A stretch of DNA of 18,222 nucleotides from Christensenella sp. UBA1750 (GTDB lineage Bacteria > Bacillota > Clostridia > Christensenellales > UBA1750): the NCBI GenBank assembly GCA_002315655.1, contig DCHO01000005.1, forward strand, positions 1 to 18,222, in the 5' to 3' direction. The notes beneath the pieces were generated by a model, which did not search any database, was not told the origin of the DNA, and saw nothing but the letters and a program-made list of their open reading frames with translations. Below are positions 12,618 to 18,222 of the stretch, piece by piece. Position numbers and translations under genes: made by a program. The first letter of the stretch is position 1; each line of letters opens with the position of its first letter.

Positions 12618-14188
12618 GTTCCTCTATCCTCCCTGGTTCTTGCGGTGGGCAGCAGAACGGTCACGACCGTCATGCCCCGCTGGCGGGATGTGATGTCGAT
12701 CCGTCCGCCGTGCTGCTCGACATACTGCTTGACGATGGGCAGCCCTAAGCCGGAGGAACCTTCCTCTCGCTTGCCCGCATCGTCCTTTCTGCGATAGAAG
12801 GGAATGAACAGCTTGGGGATTTCCTTTTCGTCGATGCCCTCGCCGTAGTTCGCCACCTGCACGGTGATGTTCTGGAAGTTCGCATTCACCAGCACCTGAA
12901 TGGGCGAATTTTTGTTGCCGTACTTGATGGCGTTGTCGATGATGTTGATGAAGATTTCCTTCAGGCGATCCTCGTCGCCCAACACCTGGGCGCGCTGCCG
13001 GACGGATAAGCGGATCACATCCCCGAACTTATCCGCCTTGAACTGCATTCCCTCGCAGACGGTCTTCATCAGCTCGTTGATGTCGATGACTTCCTTTTTC
13101 ATGTCGGTGGCGTCCGCCATGCGGCTCATGTCCAGCAGGGTGACGACCATGTTATACATCCGGTCGCTCTCGGAGCGGATGTGGGCGATGCCCCTGTCGA
13201 AAAACTCCTTATCGGTAAAGCCGTTTTCTTCCAGCACCTCGGCATAGCCTTTGATGGAAGTCAGAGGCGTTTTCAGTTCGTGGGTCACGTTGTCGTAGAA
13301 TATTTTCTTATATTCCGATAACCGTTTCATTTCATACTTATCGGAGGAAATGGTCTTCATCTGCTGGTCGATGCGGAAAATCATCTCCGCAAAGGAACGG
13401 GACAGCATCCCAATCTCATCCTTGCGTGTAGAGCGGGAGAGGCGCACCACCTTGGAAATGTCGATCTTGGAGTTCTCCACATCCTCCTGCAGCGACTGCG
13501 TGATACCCACCAATTTTATGATGGGCGACGAAATGGACTTGGAAAAGAGCACCGCAAACGCCATGGCCGCCAGGAAAGAGAGCATCGTGATGAACGTGAC
13601 CGAGCGAATGATGGAGTTGCCCTGCTGGTAAAGCAGTGTGTAATCCACCCGCGTGCGCAGGATGCCGATGTTCTTCCCCTCCACGGGCACCGGGTAAGAA
13701 AAATAGGCATAGGTCGCGTTCCCGTCGGAATTGAGGGTAAACGCGGAAAGGCCTCCCCTTGCCATGCCTTCGTCGGAGAAGCTCTCCCCTTCAAAGGCCT
13801 CCGGCTTGGCGGAAGCCAATACATCCCCGTTCATCGACAGCGCGATCACGGGGTTCCCCGTCACATCCGCGATCTCGTCCACAAGGCTCTGGGCAATGGC
13901 GGCAAAACCGCCCTCGCTGCTGTCCTCGCCGGAGAGCATCAGGATCTGCTTGGCATAAATGATGCCGTTCTTCTTGTTGGAGACCAGATCGTCGTTGATG
14001 TACTTTTCGTTGCTGGATGTGATGGTGTTTGCAATAAAGAAATCAATGGCAATGAGCATGATCAGAAAGAGCGCCGTGATGCCCGCGATCATGGTCGTGC
14101 GCATAGAAAAGCGCACCTCCGACCCTTTGGGCTCAAAGGGTCGCAGGAGTACGCTTGCTTTCTGTTTGATATTTTTCAGACGTTTCAT
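12611..14188 (-). CDS. Membrane sensor histidine kinase (HAMP, HisKA, HATPase)
   Basis: 525 residues. Membrane segments at about 33-54 and 195-217 frame an extracellular sensor region of about 140 residues; a HAMP-like linker follows (217-275). The phospho-acceptor is His303 in FYDNVTHELKTPLTSIKGY, the N box is NIIDNA (415-420) and the G2 box is SSGLGLPIVK (478-487). The G1 box reads NYGEGID, with Asn at the place of the usual Asp, as also seen in some Gram-positive kinases. The start codon follows the stop of the regulator gene directly (TAAATG) with no clear ribosome site, so translation is probably coupled. It would phosphorylate the response regulator encoded just upstream. Stimulus unknown. 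Confidence 0.95.
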   Translation of the reverse strand: MKRLKNIKQKASVLLRPFEPKGSEVRFSMRTTMIAGITALFLIMLIAIDFFIANTITSSNEKYINDDLVSNKKNGIIYAKQILMLSGEDSSEGGFAAIAQSLVDEIADVTGNPVIALSMNGDVLASAKPEAFEGESFSDEGMARGGLSAFTLNSDGNATYAYFSYPVPVEGKNIGILRTRVDYTLLYQQGNSIIRSVTFITMLSFLAAMAFAVLFSKSISSPIIKLVGITQSLQEDVENSKIDISKVVRLSRSTRKDEIGMLSRSFAEMIFRIDQQMKTISSDKYEMKRLSEYKKIFYDNVTHELKTPLTSIKGYAEVLEENGFTDKEFFDRGIAHIRSESDRMYNMVVTLLDMSRMADATDMKKEVIDINELMKTVCEGMQFKADKFGDVIRLSVRQRAQVLGDEDRLKEIFINIIDNAIKYGNKNSPIQVLVNANFQNITVQVANYGEGIDEKEIPKLFIPFYRRKDDAGKREEGSSGLGLPIVKQYVEQHGGRIDITSRQRGMTVVTVLLPTARTREDRGTW

Positions 14189-14896
14189 TTAGATGTCATT
14201 CAATCCCTGCGGTTCAAAGATGTAACCGATCTTGAAGATCGTGCGAATCTCGGTCTCGAGGTCGAGCTTTTTGCGCAATCTGAGCACATGAATATCCACG
14301 GTTCTGGTGTTGCCGAAATAGTCATAGCCCCAGACCGCCGCGAGGATCTTTTCACGGGACAGAGCCTGTCCACGGTTCTCATAGAAGAACATGAGCAGCT
14401 GGTATTCCAGCGGCGTCAGCTCGATCTCCTGCCCGTCCTTTTCCACCGTCATAGTGGAGGGGGTCACATTGAGACCGCAGAAGGACAGCTGAATTTCGGA
14501 AATCTCCTCCGGGGGCTCCGCCGCTTTCTCCAGACGGCGGAAGGTCGCACGGATGCGCGCCACGACCTCACGCATATCAAAGGGCTTGGTGATGTAATCG
14601 TCCGCGCCGGCTTCCAGACCCAGCAGCTTGTCCTCCACCATATTGCGCGCCGTCACCATAATGATCGGGATGTGCTGGCGGTCGGTGATTCTTCTGCACA
14701 CTTCCAGTCCGGAAATGTCCGGCAGCTGCCAGTCCAGCAGCACCAGATCGGGTTGTTCCGTAAAGGAGAGCTTCAATGCCTTGTTTCCGTTCTCCGCGAT
14801 GAAAACCTTAAAGCCTTCCTTCGTCAGCCGATAATTCAGCAACTCCGAGATGGGGGTGTCGTCTTCCACAACCAAAATCTTGTAAATTTTCTCCAT
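14189..14896 (-). CDS. Response regulator, OmpR/PhoB family
   Basis: 235 residues. Receiver domain 1-120 with acidic pocket Glu11-Asp12-Asp13, phospho-acceptor Asp55 (LVLLDWQLPD), the Thr/Ser switch in IIMVTAR, and Lys in DDYITKPF. Winged-helix DNA-binding domain at about 137-230 (LTPLEYQLLMFFYENRGQAL, SREKILAAVWGYDY, RTVDIHVLRLRKKL). It is the first gene of the run that continues with the kinase, lipoprotein, two membrane paralogs and P-loop protein, and is preceded by its own promoter. The start at 14896 has GGAG 11 bases before. Confidence 0.96.
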   Translation of the reverse strand: MEKIYKILVVEDDTPISELLNYRLTKEGFKVFIAENGNKALKLSFTEQPDLVLLDWQLPDISGLEVCRRITDRQHIPIIMVTARNMVEDKLLGLEAGADDYITKPFDMREVVARIRATFRRLEKAAEPPEEISEIQLSFCGLNVTPSTMTVEKDGQEIELTPLEYQLLMFFYENRGQALSREKILAAVWGYDYFGNTRTVDIHVLRLRKKLDLETEIRTIFKIGYIFEPQGLNDI

Positions 14897-14929
14897 TTGT
14901 TTATCATCTCCGTTACAAGGTTTGTCCTT

Positions 14930-14958
14930 AGTATATCACATTTATCCCAAGAAACCAA
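14930..14958 (-). promoter_or_regulatory. Promoter of the two-component operon
   Basis: Minus strand TTGGTT (14958-14953), 17-base spacer, TATACT (14935-14930). The region 14897-15139 between the divergent genes holds this and the promoter of the HD gene, plus A/T-rich tracts; I see no direct repeats that would mark the regulator's own binding site. Confidence 0.75.
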
Positions 14959-15060
14959 ACCTTTTTTTGCGAAAATTTTGCATTTTCTTCAAAATAACAG
15001 CAATTTTTCCTTTTTTAGCCGCTTTTCCAGTGCGCCTTTCCCTTAAATTCTTCTTTCCTC

Positions 15061-15089
15061 TTGTTTTCTTCTGCCAAATCGGGTACAAT
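15061..15089 (+). promoter_or_regulatory. Promoter of the HD-domain gene
   Basis: TTGTTT (15061-15066), 17-base spacer, TACAAT (15084-15089), about 50 bases before the start codon. Confidence 0.75.
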
Positions 15090-15139
15090 AAGAACCATCA
15101 TAAACCTTATGCACTTTTGAGAAAGGAAACCGCATCCCC

Positions 15140-15754
15140 ATGATTGAGAAGACCCTGTTGGAAGACGCTCTTGAATTTGCCACAGAAAAGCACCACGGGC
15201 AGGTGCGCAAAATGCGCCACACGCCCTATATTCTGCATCCCATGGAGGTCGCCGTCATCATCTCCACCATGACCCCCAGCGAGGAAACCATCGCCGCCGG
15301 GCTGCTCCACGATGTTGTGGAGGACTGCGACGTCGATCCGCTTGAGATCCGCGCCCGCTTCGGCCCCCGCGTTGCCGCGCTCGTCGCCTCCGAGACAGAG
15401 GATAAGCTCTCCACCCGCCCCCCTGAGGAGACCTGGATGGAGCGCAAGGAGGAATCCCTCCTCATGCTCTACCACACCCACGATAAGGACGTTTACACCC
15501 TCTGGCTGGCCGATAAGCTATCCAACATTCGCTCCTTCTACCGCGAGTGGTTGCAGGTCGGCCATCAGGTGTGGAGCCACCTGCACCAGAAGGATCCCTC
15601 CATACAGGCCTGGTATTACCGCACCATCGAGGCCTATCTCAAAAAGGATATGTCCGACACCGCTGCCTACATCGAGTATTGTCACCTGGTCGATACCATC
15701 TTTGAGGGCATCGACTCCCCTGTCTCCCTCATCCCCAACGATGAGAAGGAATAA
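15140..15754 (+). CDS. HD-domain phosphohydrolase, SpoT/MESH1-like
   Basis: 204 residues, a stand-alone HD domain. The motifs are those of the (p)ppGpp hydrolase group: ATEKHHGQVRKMRHTPYILHP (residues 14-34 region) with His33, the HD pair His57-Asp58 followed by Glu61-Asp62 (LLHDVVED), and Asp125 in LADKLSNIR. In that family these residues hold Mn2+ and cleave 3'-pyrophosphate from ppGpp. No synthetase or regulatory domain follows, so it could be a small alarmone hydrolase, though other nucleotide substrates are possible. AGAAAGGA lies 12 bases before the start. Own promoter and terminator, monocistronic. Confidence 0.82.
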   Translation: MIEKTLLEDALEFATEKHHGQVRKMRHTPYILHPMEVAVIISTMTPSEETIAAGLLHDVVEDCDVDPLEIRARFGPRVAALVASETEDKLSTRPPEETWMERKEESLLMLYHTHDKDVYTLWLADKLSNIRSFYREWLQVGHQVWSHLHQKDPSIQAWYYRTIEAYLKKDMSDTAAYIEYCHLVDTIFEGIDSPVSLIPNDEKE

Positions 15755-15776
15755 TCGGTCATCAAAAGAATACAGT

Positions 15777-15809
15777 AAAGCTGTCGTTTCGCAACGACAG
15801 CTTTTGTTT
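15777..15809 (+). terminator. Terminator of the HD-domain gene
   Basis: A perfect 12-pair stem AAAGCTGTCGTT-tcgc-AACGACAGCTTT followed by TGTTT. It may partly serve the convergent permease gene too. Confidence 0.9.
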
Positions 15810-15816
15810 ACATAAT

Positions 15817-16785
15817 TCAGAATATTATAAGCATAACAATTCCACACAGGAACGCCAGCCCCAGCAGCACACCGCAGTAGCGGGCGATGAGCTTGACGCG
15901 GAAGCTCTGGGAGAGCAACGCCCATTCCGCAATGGAGAACAGCATGGCCGACAGCAGGAAGGTCAGCGCCACAGGCTTGGAGAAGGACAGCAGTGTGGTC
16001 ACGATGGGCAAGATGGAGAACACATCGCTGTGCAGGCATCCGCCGATGAGGGTCGCCAGCGGCAGGGACAGCACGTTGCCCGACAGCAGCTTCTCGATAA
16101 AGGCTTCCGGCACGAACACCGACACCGCGCAGGACACCGACACGCCGATGAGCAGGAACAGCCACACTTCTTTGAAGGTCAGCCATGCCGAGCACAGCGC
16201 CTTTGTGAGCCGGTTGCCTACGGTAGCTTCCTTGTGGTGATGGTGGTGCTCCACCTGCAGCCGGTCGATGCGGATGAGGCTGTCGCTCTTCATCACCCGG
16301 GTCAGAATCAGGGTGGACAGCAGCGTGATGACAAACGCGCAGGCGGTGTATGTAGCGGCAAATCCCGGCTCCAAGGTAGCGAAAATGCCGGATAATGCGG
16401 TGAGATTTAGGCAGGACGCAGAGGTCAGGAAAACCAGACAGCAGGAAAGCGGCACGCCGGAGGCCAGAAAGCCCATCATAATGGGGATAATGGAACAGGA
16501 GCAGAAGGGTGAGAGCATCCCCAGCGCAAAAGACAGCGCGATGCCCGGCACGCCTTTTAGCTTTTCCAGCTTGTGCTTCATCTTGTCGTAGGGAATGTAG
16601 GTCTGAATGTAGGATACGATCGTGACCACCACGAACAGCAGGAAAACGATCTGCAAAAGGTCAACGATGGTGTGCACGATGAAGTGCGTAAACATTTCCC
16701 CGGTGCCGAGCCGTTCCAGCAGGGCTTCCAGCGGCTCCTCTATGAGCGGCGCAAATATCTCAAAATGCTGATGAGTGTGTTCCAT
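15817..16785 (-). CDS. Permease of the COG0701 (ArsP/SO_0444-like) family
   Basis: 322-residue polytopic membrane protein. The family signature SPFCSCSIIPIMMGFLASGV is at residues 92-111 with Cys95 and Cys97, and a second half-repeat carries IGGCLHSDVFSILP. A cytoplasmic His-rich loop (VEHHHHHKEA, residues 178-187) separates the two halves, and the N-terminus is MEHTHQH, both suggesting metal binding. Known members export organoarsenicals or transition metals; which applies here is not decided. I chose ATG 16785 because AAGGAG lies upstream at proper distance; the 25 residues of an in-frame upstream extension overlap the promoter. Single gene. Confidence 0.85.
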   Translation of the reverse strand: MEHTHQHFEIFAPLIEEPLEALLERLGTGEMFTHFIVHTIVDLLQIVFLLFVVVTIVSYIQTYIPYDKMKHKLEKLKGVPGIALSFALGMLSPFCSCSIIPIMMGFLASGVPLSCCLVFLTSASCLNLTALSGIFATLEPGFAATYTACAFVITLLSTLILTRVMKSDSLIRIDRLQVEHHHHHKEATVGNRLTKALCSAWLTFKEVWLFLLIGVSVSCAVSVFVPEAFIEKLLSGNVLSLPLATLIGGCLHSDVFSILPIVTTLLSFSKPVALTFLLSAMLFSIAEWALLSQSFRVKLIARYCGVLLGLAFLCGIVMLIIF

Positions 16786-16832
16786 AAAGTCTCCTTGCAG
16801 GGCATGAAAAGAAAGGTTGTTCCGTGAGAAAA

Positions 16833-16883
16833 AGTGTATCATACAGTGATGAAAATGCAAGGGATTTTTCTTGAAAAATCCCT
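16833..16883 (-). promoter_or_regulatory. Permease promoter with adjacent inverted repeat (candidate operator)
   Basis: Minus strand TTGCAT (16860-16855), 16-base spacer, TACACT (16838-16833). Touching the -35 is a perfect 11-base inverted repeat AGGGATTTTTC-tt-GAAAAATCCCT (16860-16883). It lacks a T-run in either direction, so a protein-binding site is more likely than a terminator; a metal-sensing repressor would fit the gene but is inference. Confidence 0.55.
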
Positions 16884-16955
16884 GATTATACGCAAAATTA
16901 ATCTTGAAAAGCTGGGATATATGAGCATCAGTTCATACATTGTTTGAATGCGGGG

Positions 16956-17125
16956 ACGCGCACCTCAACGGTGCGCGTAGGGCGCTGCGGAAAGTACGGT
17001 GGTAAGCCGAGTGCAGTGGTCGCGCCATTCCCGGCTCTGGTTTTCATCCAACAGGAACGCCGCCTGCGGGCGGGAAGGGGCGCGGCACCAATACCTGCGA
17101 CACCGCATCACAGTGAGCCGCGCCC
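16956..17125. other. GC-rich structured non-coding region
   Basis: Contains ACGCGCACC-tcaac-GGTGCGCGT (16956-16978) and a long-range pair GGGCGCGGC (17078-17086) with GCCGCGCCC (17117-17125) around a 30-base loop, plus a CCGCC/GGCGG hairpin. I recognise neither a protein nor a known RNA on either strand. An RNA gene or a repetitive element is possible. Confidence 0.35.
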
Positions 17126-17217
17126 GACCGGGCTGTCTGCGTGCCCCAGCAGGAACACTCCTCTTTTGTACTCTCTTCATTATACATAACAGAGGCGCTC
17201 TCTCGTCCTTTCACCCC

Positions 17218-17381
17218 GGAAGCCGTCGAGGCTTCCCGCGGCCTGTGTGTCCCCCTTATGGGGATGCACAGGTTAGCGCCCGTACCTGTTCCGCTCTCCG
17301 CCATTCCTTCCTCTGTCCTCTTTGCTCCTCACTCCACCCCGAAAGCCGTCGAGGCTTTCAGCGATCCCCCTTGCGGGGATC
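17218..17381. repeat. Two-hairpin repeat unit, two copies
   Basis: Unit A: GGAAGCC-gtcga-GGCTTCC (17218-17236) then a 13-pair stem CCTGTGTGTCCCC / GGGGATGCACAGG (17242-17272, two G-T pairs). Unit B: GAAAGCC-gtcga-GGCTTTC (17341-17359) then GATCCCC-cttgc-GGGGATC (17363-17381). Both start CACCCCG and share the GTCGA loop with the hairpin at 2820-2842. The stems differ but keep pairing. Nothing else coding is seen in 17130-17430. Confidence 0.6.
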
Positions 17382-17428
17382 AGCTCCCGTTCCAATACCC
17401 TTTTTCAACAGCAGCCACCCCAGAAATA

Positions 17429-17460
17429 CAAAAACGCCCTGTGAGTTTCCTCACAGGACG
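17429..17460 (-). terminator. Terminator of rpsU
   Basis: Minus strand CGTCCTGTGAG-gaaa-CTCACAGGGCG (11 pairs with one G-T) followed by TTTTTG. It begins 18 bases after the stop codon. Confidence 0.92.
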
Positions 17461-17478
17461 CTGTTTGTAAGAGCGAAA

Positions 17479-17652
17479 TCAGTATTTGCGCTTACGAGCT
17501 GCCTCAGCCTTCTTCTTACGCTTGACGCTGGGCTTCTCATAGTGCTCACGCTTGCGAACCTCGGCAAGGACGCCGGAGCGTGCACATTTGCGCTTAAAAC
17601 GCTTAAGAGCGCTCTCCAGGGATTCGTTTTCCCCCACGCGGATTTCAGACAT
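17479..17652 (-). CDS. rpsU: 30S ribosomal protein S21
   Basis: 57 residues, MSEIRVGENESLESALKRFK onward, ending in a basic KRKKKAEAARKRKY tail, the normal length of bacterial S21. S21 binds the small subunit near the 3' end of 16S rRNA and helps translation initiation. Start ATG 17652 with GGGGAGGG eight bases upstream; longer in-frame versions run into the untranslated leader. It has its own promoter and terminator. Confidence 0.97.
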   Translation of the reverse strand: MSEIRVGENESLESALKRFKRKCARSGVLAEVRKREHYEKPSVKRKKKAEAARKRKY

Positions 17653-17774
17653 TTGTTTTCCCTCCCCTCGCGCACACCGTAATGCCACATCAAAGGAACC
17701 ATCCAACCCATTTGCACCCAAATTTGCGGTGCCTTCATCGGTTGGTGCTCCACCTTAATGTGCTGTACTTGTTC

Positions 17775-17780
17775 AGTATA
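17775..17780 (-). promoter_or_regulatory. Extended -10 promoter of rpsU
   Basis: Minus strand TG-t-TATACT, with no good -35 at 17 bases. The leader would be about 120 bases and contains GGTGGAGCACC and GGGTGC elements that can pair in several ways, perhaps a regulatory leader. Confidence 0.5.
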
Positions 17781-17869
17781 ACACACCGAAAAACAGAAAT
17801 CCAGTGCTTTACAGAAATTTACTTGATTTTTATGTTACAAATTGGGTGCCCTTTCAGAAACATTTTCCC

Positions 17870-18208
17870 TCAGCTCATTCTCTCGCCCATTTTCTCGCCG
17901 CCAAGGACGTGAAAGTGCAGATGCGGAACAGACTGGCAGGCATTTTCTCCGCAGTTTGTCGCCACGCGATAACCGCTTTCCGCAATGCCCTCCTGCGCGG
18001 CGACCTTGGCACAGGCCGCCATGAGCTTGCCCAGCAGCTCCGGGTCAGCAGAGGCTTCCGTCAGGTTGGCAATGTGCTTCTTCGGCATCACCAGACAATG
18101 CACCTTCGCCTGCGGGTTGATGTCCCGAATGGCGATGCACGCCTCGTCCTCAAAAATGTGCGGGGAAGGGATTTCCCCCGCGATGATCTTGCAGAAAATG
18201 CAGTCCAT
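17870..18208 (-). CDS. HIT-family nucleotide hydrolase (HinT-like)
   Basis: 112 residues, MDCIFCKIIAGEIPSPHIFE onward, a complete HIT protein. The catalytic His-x-His-x-His motif is VPHLHFHVLGG with His96, His98 and His100, and Cys3/Cys6 with His37/His45 match the usual zinc or structural positions in the group. These enzymes cleave AMP from amide or ester bonds to phosphate (adenosine phosphoramidase activity). AAGGAGG precedes ATG 18208 at the window's right edge. No terminator is evident before 17870. Confidence 0.95.
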   Translation of the reverse strand: MDCIFCKIIAGEIPSPHIFEDEACIAIRDINPQAKVHCLVMPKKHIANLTEASADPELLGKLMAACAKVAAQEGIAESGYRVATNCGENACQSVPHLHFHVLGGEKMGERMS

Positions 18209-18222
18209 GATTTATCCTCCTT

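Noticed and set aside
14288..15046. Plus-strand frame of 252 codons
   Set aside because: Antisense of the response regulator gene, extending into its promoter.
16965..17180. 71-codon minus frame (and overlapping plus frames) in the GC-rich stretch
   Set aside because: Arg/Pro-rich composition typical of random frames in GC-rich DNA and no ribosome site; treated as non-coding structured DNA.
17451..17786. 111-codon minus frame overlapping rpsU and its leader
   Set aside because: Out of frame with S21, and it begins in the promoter region; no ribosome site.

Overview
The window looks like a low-copy stretch of chromosome from a Gram-positive, probably gut-dwelling Clostridia (Oscillospirales-like) species. 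The reasons are strong AAAGGAGG-type ribosome binding sites, sigma-A type promoters (TTGACA-17-TATACT and variants), a PyrR-type attenuator, an rpsU gene with the short Firmicutes S21, and intergenic GC-rich palindromes of the kind scattered through Oscillospiraceae genomes. The genus cannot be named from sequence alone.

Layout. 1-571: the truncated first copy of a multi-spanning membrane protein family. 701-2220: a uracil permease gene with a complete PyrR-type leader (promoter, PyrR loop, antiterminator, terminator). 2265-2574: a broken gene for a double-glycine leader peptide (non-ATG start and one frameshift). 2755-2890: stacked hairpins. 3055-4257: a CofE-like (F420-0:glutamate ligase family) protein. 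4258-4669: palindromic repeats. 4670-7115: four tandem membrane paralogs on the minus strand from one promoter at 7168-7196. 7116-7744: divergent intergenic region. 7745-9384: seven short plus-strand genes encoding peptides that share an 18-26 residue leader ending in Pro-Thr-Gly-Gly and then differ almost completely. 9400-9438: a strong terminator. 9445-14896: a minus-strand run read in the order response regulator, histidine kinase, lipoprotein, two more membrane paralogs, P-loop protein. 15140-15754: an HD (SpoT/MESH1-like) hydrolase. 15817-16785: a COG0701-type permease with a His-rich loop. 16786-17478: structured, gene-free DNA. 17479-17652: rpsU. 17870-18208: a HIT-family protein.

The most interesting part is 4670-14896. 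Seven peptides with a common, probably cleavable leader and variable cargo are flanked on both sides by six copies (seven with the partial one at the left edge) of a roughly 195-residue, six-helix membrane protein that I do not recognise. Two of these copies sit downstream of, and apparently in one transcript with, a two-component system and a lipoprotein. The architecture resembles peptide signalling or bacteriocin/immunity loci, but no ABC exporter, C39 peptidase or modification enzyme is in the window, so that reading is an inference. The remnant double-glycine gene at 2265-2574 and the partial membrane paralog at the left edge suggest the locus was once larger or continues outside the window.

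The remaining genes (uracil permease, CofE-like protein, HD hydrolase, permease, S21, HIT protein) are ordinary core or housekeeping neighbours, each with its own promoter or terminator where visible.
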